64,000 bases of DNA from Cichorium intybus (lineage: Eukaryota; Streptophyta; Magnoliopsida; Asterales; Asteraceae): positions 61,865,729-61,929,728 of the forward strand of contig CM042010.1 of the NCBI GenBank assembly GCA_023525715.1, written 5' to 3'. Position 1 is the stretch's first letter; every line of letters starts with the position of its first letter. The notes under the pieces are model-generated. The model was not told the origin of the DNA. It was given only the letters and a program-made list of their open reading frames with translations, and did not search any database. Of the stretch, positions 30,372-41,686 are shown piece by piece. A program made the position numbers and the translations under genes.

Positions 30372-30841
30372 GAGGATTTGGATTTGACACAAAGAATATT
30401 TGTGGCCCCTCCCCTCATCATATCTTGTAATAATGTAGACTTTTAGTTTTTGTCGTTTGTTTTTAATTATGTAAATTAGGTGCCAGTCACCATCCTATAG
30501 TTTGTCTTTATTTGTAAGTGCTAGACACAATAATGTAGTGTCAATAATAGCACGTATGCAGTAGCAGCCCTCATGTACTATAAATTAGGCGTTTGCCTAT
30601 TGTAATAAATCAGAGCTTATTTGTGTTAAGTTTTGAGTGCTCTCAAAATTCCTCTGTTGAAGCCTTATGCTTCTGAATAGCAGAGTTCTCTGTTGAAGCC
30701 TTATGCTTCTGAATAGCAGAGTTCTCTGTTGAAGCCTCGCGCTTCTGAATAGCAGAGCCTATCGAAGCATCTACGAAGCAGTTAATCAACACATCAATCC
30801 AAGCATCAGTCAGGTACATCCCTTACACATCTTCATACATC
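30372..30841 (+). promoter_or_regulatory. Promoter P1 and leader with three hairpin units
   Basis: P1 with a mutated TATA (TATAAATT, 30579-30586). The leader has three rather than two GAAGC/GCTTC hairpin units (about 30652-30755): the CTTAT-loop unit is duplicated. Confidence 0.8.
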
Positions 30842-31024
30842 ATGACCGATTCGAAAATACAAATACAAAACAATCGATATTATTTTGCATTAAAGATTCA
30901 TAAACAAAGATTTAAAAATAGAATTGAACGTAATATCCATCTCCCTGTAACAAAGTTAGAGGTTGATATCTACGATAATCAGCTTAAGTATCTACATGCA
31001 AGAATTTCAGAAACCACATGTTAA
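30842..31024 (+). CDS. ORF60
   Basis: Intact, with K for Q in LPVTKLEV. Confidence 0.6.
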   Translation: MTDSKIQIQNNRYYFALKIHKQRFKNRIERNIHLPVTKLEVDIYDNQLKYLHARISETTC

Positions 31025-31090
31025 ACCATTCCGCATTTATTTTGCTATATTTCTGTTATTATCCATGTTTCCCATTTATGTTTCCCTATT

Positions 31091-31102
31091 TGGTATCAGA
31101 GC
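31091..31102 (+). promoter_or_regulatory. Primer binding site
   Basis: Perfect TGGTATCAGAGC. Confidence 0.83.
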
Positions 31103-31410
31103 TAAGTAACGATTTAAGCAACAATTAACAACAATTTAATTAAGATCAGAGCTACAAAACAATTCTAGTAGATTAGAAATAAAAAAATGATTAACAACGA
31201 TTTAATTAATAAGCTAAGTAAATAAGCTAAGTAACGATTTTATGGTAAGAAACGATTTTACTATATCAAAGCTAAGTAACGATTTAATGATAAGTAACGA
31301 TTTTACTATATCAAAGCTAAGTAACGATTTTATGGTAAGTAACGATTTTACTATATCAGAGCTAAGTAACAATTTAATTCATGATAAGTAATGAGATAAA
31401 CTACAAATTG
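31103..31410 (+). repeat. Viral leader, cut before MP
   Basis: Leader repeats including ATGGTAAGAAACGATTTTAC blocks. At about 31410 it joins the 3' half of ORF4, so MP, ORF2 and ORF3 are deleted here. Confidence 0.75.
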
Positions 31411-31523
31411 ATTCTGAAATTAATTGTTTAAAAAGACTTAGTCATATGAACGATTTTATATCATACAAAGATTATACAGATCAAATTAAAGTTAAAAAAC
31501 TTATAAGAGAAAGAAAGATATAG
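31411..31523 (+). pseudogene. ORF4 3' fragment
   Basis: From QIDSEINCLKRL to RERKI and stop; the start is missing. Confidence 0.75.
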
Positions 31524-31560
31524 CTAAATACTTATATCTACAAAATAAATTATCTAATAA

Positions 31561-32947
31561 ATGGAAACACTCCAAGAACAAGTAGAAACGTTAACTAAAT
31601 TAATGACAGCATTAGAAATACTTGAAGAAGTAAAAGATGAAAATATAGAAAATGACGTCGAAGTAGTATACGATTTTACATCCGACGAAGAAAATCCATA
31701 TAATAATCCTTATCTAATTTTGGAATAAAACGAAACAAATCATATGTAGAAGATGATTATCAAAATCAATACATATATGGACCACCATCTTTAGAAGAAA
31801 ACTATTTGTATATACAAGGTATGATTAAAAATAAACAAAATAAATGGGAAAAAGTACCAAAATATAAGATTCTTTGTACCGCCACAATATGTACCAAAAT
31901 TATTTACCACTCCAAAACCCATAGATATTCTTTTTATAGACTGCGATTTAGATCCAGAAACAAAAATATAAGATTGGAGTAATCAAATGGGTATACAAAT
32001 TCAATTAACCGACGAACTTAGAAATTTACATCCAAGAAATTTCTTAAGTTACATTATGCATAAAACACAAGGAAATGTTTATCGTTTTCTATCATCATTA
32101 GAAGAAGATGAACTATCTAGAATAGCAACTACCGACGCAATGGAAACATTTAGAAAAGTTTTAGATAAAATTATCCAAGAGTTTGTAGGAAAAAAGATAG
32201 AAGATAATGAATCAAAAGAAGCCTTTAGAAATAAAGCATTATGACACTTAATAAATTTAAGAATATGTAATATGTGTTATCTAGATGCATTTATATGTGA
32301 ATTTGCTGAACAATATTATTATTTAGATCCACCAAGACAAAAATTAGCCTTAGACATGTTTTATCAAAAAATTACCATCTACTGTTTCTCAAAGTGTATT
32401 AAAATATTTTAACAAGCTTTCACAAGAAGGTAAAATAGCAGAATCATTAGGTGCTCGAATAAACGTCTTAAAAGAATGGATGAAAGATAAATGTCTAAAA
32501 CAAAAAACTAAAATTGACGCACAGATTAATTTATGTTGTGAGAAACAATTTAATCAAATGGGTCAATACGGTTGTAAAAAGAACAAGCGTAAAAGAAAAA
32601 AGAAGGTTTGGAAAAAACAAACATATAAACCAAAGTATAAACAATACTATAAAAACGGAGAAAGAAAATATTTTAGAAATCGAAAACAATATAAGCAAAA
32701 ATATAAATCAAATTCAAACTATTGTCCGTCTAAGAAAAAAGATTGCAGATGCTGGCTATGCCAAGAACAATGACATAAAGCCTATGAATGTCCAATAAAA
32801 AATAAGAAAGCAAACGAAACAAATATATTAAAAATTGCTTATGATATAGGATATGAACCAATTGAAGATTCAGATGTAGATTCAGATATTGATATCTACG
32901 CATACACTACTGATTCAAATTCTGAATCCGATATTGATAACGAATGA
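31561..32947 (+). pseudogene. Capsid protein, heavily broken
   Basis: Collinear with the 454-aa CP but with an indel near 31712, a short insertion near 31858, stops from Q, W and G codons (about 31969, 32241 and 32773) and an indel near 32370. The zinc knuckle is truncated by the last stop. The most decayed CP copy. Confidence 0.85.
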
Positions 32948-33426
32948 ATAAAATATGTCTTTTGAATATATTAACAATATTATGATTTTGCAGTTTCACG
33001 ATAGAGAAAACAATGAAGAAAAATGCTTGTATTACCAATTTTATACAATTTGCAACCATAAGACTTATTAATAGTCAAAAAAGATGCATCAAAAGTATAC
33101 AGTAATACGAAAGTATTACCAGAAGCATACAGTGATACGAAAGTATCATCAAAAGCATACAGTAATACGAAAGTATTACCAGAAGCATACATTGATACGA
33201 AAGTATCATCAAAAGCATACATTGATACGAAAGTATCATCAAAAGTATACATTGATACGAAAGTATCATCATAAGCATACATTGATACCAAAGTATCATC
33301 AGAAGTAAACAGTGATATGAAAATATCATCAAAAGTATTCAGTGATACGCAAGTATCATCAAATTATACACATTACAGGTACATAAAGACTGAGCACAAC
33401 CACATAGCAGATATATTGACGAGAGA
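32948..33426 (+). pseudogene. RNase H remnant with 30-nt repeats, type A
   Basis: CP is followed by about 85 bp of spacer (holding ATGTCTTTTGAATA, perhaps the original PR-RT start overlapping the CP end), then PILYNLQP, a degraded first Asp site, about nine repeats (33090-33360, the last two diverged) and the terminal IADxLTREW segment. Confidence 0.78.
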
Positions 33427-34806
33427 ATGGAAGCCATTATGAAGCAAATCCAGCACCAGCTAAAACAGAAGCAGGAACAAAAAGTAGCCATGTTGAAGCA
33501 ACTAGAAACAATCAAGAAGGAAGAAGAACAGCTCCAACAAACACTGCAGATATTGTCAACACAGTTCACTCCAGCCAAAGAAGACGCAGAAAAGTCAACA
33601 GGCAGTTCAACCATTCCACCTACACCAACAATCCAGCAAATTTCATCAGACAATACCGATAAACAATAGGAGAAGCCATCATCATCCACATGTAACATTC
33701 AAGAAATATTCAAAACTCATCAACAATCAACTGATGCAGAAACGAAGAAATGGTACGTTATTTTTAACGGACCACACAAAGGAATCTATAACGATTGGGG
33801 AATTGCAAATTCTCATATCGTTGGAAAGAACGTTACACACAAAAGTTACAAAACAAAAGCTGAAGCAGAAACAGCATTCAGAGAAGCATACAAAACGGTT
33901 ACAACTGAAACCGTTGAAAAATCATCAAAGACAACCATCCTTGGAATCCTTCCAAAAACAGAACCACAACCAAAATCTTTAAACCAGTTAAACGCAGCCA
34001 AAGCAGCCCTACAAGCTATACCATTTACAAAAGAAAAAGAATTAATGAAAAAACCAACCACAGAAAAATTCGCAAAATTATCGGACAGCCTAGTCTCATA
34101 CACAGAGGTCCATTCACTAATGGGCTTTTACCCAGTCATAAGAAAGCCAGGCCCAAAAGCAATCTTCTTAGCCAACCTTACCGATCCAATGACTCTTTGG
34201 GAATATTTCACTCATGGATTCATTGATACAATTTACCTAGATGGAACCAATCTACATTGCATTAGTGAATTCCCAACAACTTGCCAATCAGTTATTCGCC
34301 ATTACAAGACACGTTTTGCAAAAGAACGTGATTTATTCATTAAATTACATTCCAGTTATCCATTTTTCGATGTAGACTCTCAACTACTAGTTCCAAGTAT
34401 TACATTTGCATACATGGGAATTAGTAATGGATCCAAGCCAACAAAAGATGAACTACCACACGAAACACCAACACAAGACCATCTAATTTTTGCATTAGCA
34501 GGAGTTTATTTAGCCTCTTCAAGAATAGGCAACGGAAAAGATCAAAAATCACAAGTCAGGATAAACTATTGCAGTAAAACATTTCTGTTATATACAACAA
34601 ATGACACAGAAATATCAACTGAAGGAATGCAAGCCATAGAACGATTCGAAGAACCATTTGAAACATTCTCGCATCATCTTGCCGTTCTACCTGCAAAAAT
34701 TAAAAAACAATTATGCAAACATATTATGCATTTTCCACGTCACCAATGCAATTATTGTCAAGAAAACAAGGACGAGACACCATTCATGGAGATAATGGAA
34801 GAATAA
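33427..34806 (+). pseudogene. TAV, one nonsense codon
   Basis: 459 codons with a single CAG to TAG stop at 33667-33669, in the linker before the viroplasmin domain. The rest is open to MEIMEE. A downstream in-frame ATG could still give the C-terminal domain. KDQKS/TTNDT allele with P1. Confidence 0.88.
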
Positions 34807-35327
34807 TACACAACAGTACACAACACTCATCAACAGTGCACAGCACTCATCAAAAGCATTCAATCATTACGCACGACGTATTTTTCGCGGTGGTGAGGAT
34901 TTGGATTTGACACAAAGAATATTTGTGGCCCCTCCCCTCATCATATCTTGTAATAATGTAGACTTTTAGTTTTTGTCGTTTGTTTTTAATTATGTAAATT
35001 AGGTGCCAGTCACCATCCTATAGTTTGTCTTTATTTGTAAGTGCTAGACACAATAATGTAGTGTCAATAATAGCACGTATGCAGTAGCAGCCCTCATGTA
35101 CTATAAATAAGGCGTTTGCCTAGTGTAATAAATCAGAGCTTATTTGTGTTAAGTTTTGAGTGCTCTCAAAATTCCTCTGTTGAAGCCTTATGCTTCTGAA
35201 TAGCAAAGTTCTCTGTTGAAGCCTCGCGCTTCTGAATAGCAGAGCCTATCGAAGTATCCACGAAGCAGTTAATCAACGCATCGTCCAGACATCAGTCAGG
35301 TACATCCCTTACACATCCTCATACATC
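34807..35327 (+). promoter_or_regulatory. TAV 3' UTR, promoter P1 and hairpin leader
   Basis: P1 with TATAAATA at 35102-35109 and AATAAA about 20 nt later; two hairpin units before ORF60. Confidence 0.82.
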
Positions 35328-35510
35328 ATGACCGATTCGAAAATAAAAATACAAAACAATCGATATTATTTTGCATTAAAGATTCATAAACAAAGATTTA
35401 AAAATAGAATTGAACGTAATATTCATCTCCCTGTAACACAGTTAGAGGTTGATATCTACGATAATCAGCTTAAGTATCTACATGCAAGAATTTCAGAAAC
35501 CACATGTTAA
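35328..35510 (+). CDS. ORF60
   Basis: Intact, with IKIQ for IQIQ near the N-terminus. Followed by the pre-PBS block, which stops at CCCCATTTG one base into the PBS, where an inverted ORF60 begins. Confidence 0.6.
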   Translation: MTDSKIKIQNNRYYFALKIHKQRFKNRIERNIHLPVTQLEVDIYDNQLKYLHARISETTC

Positions 35511-35576
35511 ACCATTCCGCATTTATTTTGCTATATTTCTGTTATTATCCATGTTTCCCATTTATGTTTCCCCATT

Positions 35577-35730
35577 TGAGATACTTAAGCTGATTATCGT
35601 AGATATCAACCTCTAACTGTGTTACAGGGAGATGGATATTACGTTCAATTCTATTTTTAAATCTTTGTTTATAAATCTTTAATGCAAAATAATATCGATT
35701 GTTTTGTATTTGTATTTTCGAATCGGTCAT
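35577..35730 (-). pseudogene. ORF60, 3'-truncated
   Basis: Starts normally at 35730 and is cut at KYL (about 35577). With the plus copy at 35328-35510 it forms an inverted repeat of about 200 bp on each side, with a spacer of about 100 bp. Confidence 0.78.
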
Positions 35731-36253
35731 GATGTATGAGGATGTGTAAGGGATGTACCTGACTGATGCCTGGACGATGCGTTGATTAACTGCTTCGTGG
35801 ATACTTCGATAGGCTCTGCAATTCAGAAGCGTGAGGCTTCAACAGAGAACTCTGCTATTTAGAAGCATAAGGCTTCAACAGAGGAATTTTGAGAGCACTC
35901 AAAACTTAACACAAATAAGCTCTGACTTATTACACTAGGAAAATGCCTTATTTATAGTACATGAGGGACTCTTCTAGAGTCTAATAGTATCCTACACTAA
36001 TAATACACTAACTAGTGGTGTCTAGCACTACATTATTGTGTCTAGCACCATAACAATAAAGACAAACTACATGATGGTGACTAGCACCTAATTTACATAA
36101 TGGAAAACAAACAACAAAATATAAAAGTCTACATAATGGTAGATATGATGAGGGTGGGGTTCACAAATATTCTTTGTTAATAAATCCAAATCCTCACCAC
36201 CGTGAATTAAGCGTCGTTGATTGCTTTTGTTGAGTGGGGTATACTGTTGTCTA
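35731..36253 (-). promoter_or_regulatory. Hairpin leader, promoter P2, TAV 3' UTR
   Basis: TATA complement at 35949-35956; P2 body; about 60 nt of 3' UTR to the TAV stop. Confidence 0.8.
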
Positions 36254-37476
36254 CTATTCTTCCATTATCTCCATGAATGGTGTCTCGTCCTTGTTTTCTT
36301 GACAATAATTGCATTGGTGACGTGGAAAATGCATAATATGCTTGCATAATTGTTTTTTAATTTCTGCAGGTAGAACGGCAAGATGATGCAAGAATGTTTC
36401 AAATGGTTCTTCAAATCGTTCTACGGCTTGCATTCCTTCGGTTGATATTTCTGTGTTAGTTGGTGTATATAGTAGAAATGTTTTGCTGCAATAGTTTATT
36501 CTAACTTGTGATCTTTGTTCTTTTCCGATGCCTATTCTTGAAGACGCTAAATAAACTCCTGCTAATACAAAAATTAGATGGTCTTGTGTTGGTGTTTCGT
36601 GTGGAAGTTCGTCTTTAGTTGGAAATTCACTTATGCACTGTAGGTTGTTTCCATTTAGGTAGATTGTATCGATGAATCCATGGGTGAAATATTCCCAAAG
36701 AGTCATTGGATCAGTAAGGTTGGCTAAGAAAATTGCTTTTGGGCCTGGTTTTCGTATGACTGGATAAAAGCCCATTAGTGAATGGACCTCTGTGCATGAG
36801 ACTAGGCTGTCCCATAATTTTGCGAATTTTTCTGTGGTTGGTTTTTTCATTAATTCTTTTTCTTTTGTAAATGGTATAGCTTGTAGGGCTGCTTGGCTGC
36901 TTTGGCTGCGTTTAACTGGTTTAAAGACTTTGGTTGTGGTTCTGTTTTTGGAAGGATTCCAAGGATGGTTGTTTTTGATGATTTTTCAACGGCTTCAGTT
37001 GTAACCGTTTTGTATGCTTCTCTGAATGCTGTTTCTGCTTCAGCTTTTGTTTTGTAACTTTTGTGTGTAACGTTCTTTCCAACGATATGAGAATTTGCAA
37101 TTCCCCAATCGTTATAGATTCCTTTGTGTGGTCCGTTAAAAATAACGTACCATTTCTTCGTTTCTGCATCAGTTGATTGTTGATGAGTTTTGAATATTTC
37201 TTGAGAGTTACATGAGGATGATGATGGCTTCTCCTGTTGTGTATCGGTATTGTCTGATGAAATTTGCTGGATTGTTGGTGTAGGTGGAATGGTTGAACTG
37301 CCTGTTGACTTTTCTGCGTCTTCTTTGACCGGAGTGAACTGTGTTGACAATATCAGCAGTGTTTGTTGGAGCTGTTCTTCTTCTTTCTTGATTGTTTCTA
37401 GTTGCTTCATCATGGCTGCTTTCTGTTCCTGCTTTTGTTTTAGCTGGTGCTGGATTTGCTTCATAATGGCTTCCAT
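36254..37476 (-). pseudogene. TAV, internally deleted and frameshifted
   Basis: The N-terminal 208-aa frame (36850-37476), with coiled coil and viroplasmin domain, is open. A deletion in the AAKAAKAAL repeat near 36890 shifts the frame. A second deletion (about 36620) joins ISEFPT to KDELPH at a shared TTAGTTGG, removing about 55 residues. KEQRS/TPTNT allele. Confidence 0.86.
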
Positions 37477-37838
37477 TCTCTCGTCAATGTATCTGCTATG
37501 TGGTTGTGCTCACTCTTTATGTACCTGTAATGTGTATAATTTGATAATACTTTCGTATCAATGTATACTTTTGATGATACTTTCGTATCAATGTATGCTT
37601 TTGATGATACTTTCGTATCAATGTATGCTTCTGGTAATACTTTCGTATTAATGTATACTTTTGATGATACTTTCGTATCACTGTATACTTTCGTATTACT
37701 GTATACTTTTGATGATACTTTCGTATCATTGTATGCTTTTGGTAATACTTTCGTATTACTGTATACTTTTGATGCATCTGTTTTGACTATTAATAAGTCT
37801 TCTGGTTGCAAATTGTATAAAATTGGTAATACAAGCAT
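37461..37838 (-). pseudogene. RNase H remnant with 30-nt repeats, type A
   Basis: 125-aa open frame: PILYNLQPEDLLIVKTDAS, about seven 10-residue repeats, and IADTLTREWKPL overlapping TAV. No catalytic Glu or second Asp, so no RNase H activity is expected. One repeat is shortened at about 37690. Confidence 0.8.
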
Positions 37839-37913
37839 TTTTCTTCATTGTTTTCTCTATCGTGAAGCTGCAAAATCATAATATTGTTAATATATTCAAA
37901 AGACATATTTTAC

Positions 37914-39278
37914 TCATTCGTTATCAATATCGGATTCGGAATTTGAATCAGTAGTGTATGTGTAGATATCAATATCTGAATCTACATCTGAATCTTCAAT
38001 TGGTTCATATCCTATATCATAAGCAATTTTTAATATATTTGTTTCGTTTGCTTTCTTATTTTTTATTGGACATTCATAGGCTTTATGTCCTTGTTCTTGG
38101 CATAGCCAGCATCTGCAATCTTTTTTCTTAGACGGACAATAGTTTGAATTTGATTTATATTTTTGCTTATATTGTTTTCGATTTCTTAAATATTTTCTTT
38201 CTCCGTTTTTATAGTATTGTTTATACTTTGGTTTATATGTTTGTTTTTTCCAAACCTTCTTTTTTCTTTTACGCTTGTTCTTTTTACAACCGTATTGACC
38301 AATTTGATTAAATTGTTTCTCACAACATAAATTAATTTGTGCGTCAATTTTAGTTTTTTGTTTTAGACATTTATCTTTTATCCATTCTTTTAAGACGTTT
38401 ATTCGAGCACCTAATGATTCTGCTATTTTACCTTCTTGTGAAAGCTTGTTAAAATATTTTAATACACTTTGACAAACAGTAGATGGTAATTTTTGATAAA
38501 ACATGTCTAAGGCTAATTTTTGTCTTGGTGGATCTAAATAATAATATTGTTCAGCAAATTCACATATAAATGCATCTAGATAACACATATTACATATTTT
38601 TAAATTTGTTAAGTGCCATAATGCTTTATTTCTAAAGGCTTCTTTTGATTCATTATCTTCTATCTTTTTTCCTACAAACTCTTGGAGAATTTTATCTAAA
38701 ACTTTTCTAAATGTTTCCATTGCGTCGGTAGTTGCTATTCTAGATAGTTCATCTTCTTCTAATGATGATAGAAAACGATAAACATTTCCTTGTGTTTTAT
38801 GCATAATGTAACTTAAGAAATTTCTTGGATGTAAATTTCTAAGTTCGTCGGTTAATTGAATTTGTATACCCATTTGATTACTCCAATCTTGTATTTTTGT
38901 TTCTGGATCTAAATCACAGTCTATAAAAAGAATATCTATGGGTTTTGGAGTGGTAAATAATTTTGGTACATATTGTGGCGGTACTTTTTCCCATTTATTT
39001 TGTTTATTTTTAATCATACCTTGTCTATAGAAATAGTTTTCTTCTAAAGATGGTGGTCCATATATGTATTTGTTTTGATAATCATCTTCTACATATGATT
39101 TGTTTCGTTTTATTCCAAAATTAGTATAAGGATTATTATATGGATTTTCTTCGTCGGATGTAAAATCCTATACTACTTCGACGTCATTTTCTATATTTTC
39201 ATCTTTTACTTCTTCAGGTATTTCTAATGCTGCCATTAATTTAGTTAACGTTTCTACTTGTTCTTGGATTGTTTCCAT
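37914..39278 (-). pseudogene. Capsid protein, one nonsense codon
   Basis: 454-codon span with a single TAG at 39168-39170 (Y of VVYDF). The remaining 367-aa frame from 39017 is open and carries the basic region, the zinc knuckle and the acidic tail. Reinitiation could give an N-truncated CP. Confidence 0.88.
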
Positions 39279-39315
39279 TTATTATATAATTTATTTTGTA
39301 GATATAAGTATTTAG

Positions 39316-39630
39316 CTATATCTTTCTTTCTCTTATAAGTTTTTTAACTTTAATTTGATCTGTATAATCTTTGTATGATATAAAATCGTTCATATGACTA
39401 AGTCTTTTTAAACAATTAATTTCAGAATCAATTTGTAGTTTATAGAGAGAATAAAACTTTTCGTTTTCTTCTTTTATTTCTATCAAATCATTCATAGTAA
39501 ATACTATACTACGAAGATCTAAATTTGTTATGGCCTGGTGGCTTTTATTTAAGAGATAATTAAGATAATCTAAATTATTAAATTGTCTTGGTTGTCCATT
39601 TTCATAAACAAGCCAGAAGTTGTTGTTCAT
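39316..39630 (-). CDS. ORF4, 104 aa
   Basis: Intact copy of the ORF upstream of CP (see 20001-20315), differing at a few residues (for example DLRS for DHRS, MND for MYD). Confidence 0.6.
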   Translation of the reverse strand: MNNNFWLVYENGQPRQFNNLDYLNYLLNKSHQAITNLDLRSIVFTMNDLIEIKEENEKFYSLYKLQIDSEINCLKRLSHMNDFISYKDYTDQIKVKKLIRERKI

Positions 39631-39636
39631 TATTTT

Positions 39637-39807
39637 TTAGTCATAACAATTGCTTTCAAATAATTGATCTAATATATCATTATTTATATAATCTTCTTTC
39701 GTTAATATGTCATTTTTATAACTATCTTTTTTATTAGTATTTTCTTTATTTCTTTTATACTTTTTAAACCATGTTTTGAATTTTTGTAACATATTTTTGA
39801 TTACCAT
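39637..39807 (-). CDS. ORF3 long form, 56 aa
   Basis: Probably the ancestral length: has the extra TNKKD and LTKED segments missing from the 48-aa form, and ends LFESNCYD 6 nt before ORF4. Basic N-terminal half. Confidence 0.55.
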   Translation of the reverse strand: MVIKNMLQKFKTWFKKYKRNKENTNKKDSYKNDILTKEDYINNDILDQLFESNCYD

Positions 39808-39938
39808 GTTAAGGGTGGTTTGATAGAAAGTGGTTGTTTAGTATTTTTATTTATTATATGCATTTTTTCATTTACTGTCATTTCATCTTTCATTTGTAAA
39901 TCTATATCATATATTTTACTACTAGATGATTCTGTCAT
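39801..39938 (-). CDS. ORF2, 45-aa in-frame deletion form
   Basis: The coiled-coil middle is removed in frame (HIINK joins NTKQP), leaving MTESSSSK and PPLTW ends. The same deletion is seen in the remnant at 20472-20520, so it is an inherited haplotype. Confidence 0.55.
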   Translation of the reverse strand: MTESSSSKIYDIDLQMKDEMTVNEKMHIINKNTKQPLSIKPPLTW

Positions 39939-40861
39939 ATTCGTAAACTTAATGATCTAATCATTTCTTTTATTTCTTCAATGTTTTCATTTTTTCTATT
40001 TTCCGTAGATGTTGAAGGTTGTATTTCTGAAATAGATGATCTTCCTATAATTGTTGAAATTGGAGGCTCTATTATTGGGTCTCTTTTAACTAAAGGTGTA
40101 ATTATTTGTTGTCGAAAATCTGTTTCATAAACTGGTTTATTATCTATTCTTTTTGGTGATTCAAGAGATAATAAAGGTTCAAATAGTTTATCAATATGAA
40201 TTCTATCTTCTGTTTTAAATGTAATACTATGATGAGAATTTGTTAATGCATAGTTTATTTGATATGTTAAAGTAAAAGGATGATTTCCTTTTAACATAAA
40301 ATTTTGTCTTAATAATTTATATCTTACTGTAATACTATTACTTAGATTTCTATCTTTTAAACTAAGTCCTAATTGTATATTTATATTAAATTTTATTTTT
40401 CCTTCAATTAAATTTCCTTTTCCTTTTGCAATAATAATTTCTTGACTATTAATTATACGATCATCTCTAATTTCTAATTCTATTGGTGTATCTAAATCAC
40501 TAAAAGTACTTTTCAAAATTACTTGAATTGTAGATATATGAATATATGCTATCTTTGATCGATCTATTTCTTTGATATGTTGTATTTTATTTTTGATTTG
40601 TTGTTTATTAATAATAGGTATAATTATATTTCCTTGAGTTGATTCTATAGGTATCGGTTGTTCACCTACTATTTTACCATAATAAATAATATTTTTTCTT
40701 GAAAATAGATTTTTAAGTGTATCGTATTTAAAATTATGTTTTTCTGATAATGTAAAATTTGATTTTCTAATAGCATCTTTATTTATATTATTTTTACTAA
40801 CTAGAGCATCAAATATATATCCTGATTCATTTTATTCATTATTAATAATTATTGATTCATT
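39935..40861 (-). pseudogene. Movement protein, 5'-truncated with one stop
   Basis: Lacks the first residues (starts at NNESIII) and has GAA to TAA at about 40838. The rest is collinear and open to the stop. Confidence 0.84.
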
Positions 40862-41532
40862 ATTAAATGTAATACTATGATGAGAATTTGTTAATGCATA
40901 GTTTATTTGATATGTTAAAGTAAAAGGATGATTTCCTTTTAACATAAAATTTTGTCTTAATAATTTATATCTTACTGTAATACTATTACTTAGATTTCTA
41001 TCTTTTAAACTAAGTCCTAATTGTATATTTATATTAAATTTTATTTTTCCTTCAATTAAATTTCGTTTTCCTTTTGCAATAATACTTTCTTGACTATTAA
41101 TTATACGATCATCTCTAATTTCTAATTCTATTGGTGTATCTAAATCATTAAAGATACTTTTCAAAATTACTTGAATTGTAGATATATGAATATATGCTAT
41201 CTTTGATCGATCTATTTCTTTGATATGTTGTATTTTATTTTTGATCTGTTGTTTATTAATAATAGGTATAATTATATTTCCTTGAGTTAAGTCTATAGGT
41301 ATCGGTTCTTCACCTACTATTTTACCATAATAAATAATATTTTTTCTTGAAAATAGATTTTAAGTGTATCGTATTTAAAATTATGTTTTTCTGATAATGT
41401 AAAATTTGATTTTCTAATAGCATCTTTATTTATATTATTTTTATTAACTAGAACATCAAATATATATCCTGATTCATTTTCTTCGTTATTAATAATTATT
41501 GATTCATTATTCTCGTTAGATGTAGACATCAT
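40862..41532 (-). pseudogene. Movement protein, partial tandem duplicate
   Basis: Residues 1 to about 220 (ending HHSITF), followed directly by the second MP copy. One base is missing near 41360 (LKNLFS region). Duplication point: ATTTAATAATGAA. Confidence 0.83.
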
Positions 41533-41686
41533 AAGAGTTGTTTTTTAATTAAATCGTTGCTTATATTTACTAATTATAGTATTTATTAAAATCATAACTT
41601 AGCTTTCAATCTTGACTTATCTTTCTAATTAAATTTTGTCTATAATTAGTAAATATAAGCAACGATTTAATTAAAAAACAACTCTT
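41533..41686. repeat. Head-to-head leaders, centre of large inverted repeat
   Basis: The MP-proximal leader of the minus-strand copy (41533-41635) meets the MP-proximal leader of the plus-strand copy (41640-41686). The arms, including the MP 5' regions, extend several hundred bases each side (about 41164-41577 and 41640-42060) with a 60-bp spacer. PBS and promoter are missing from both. Confidence 0.85.
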
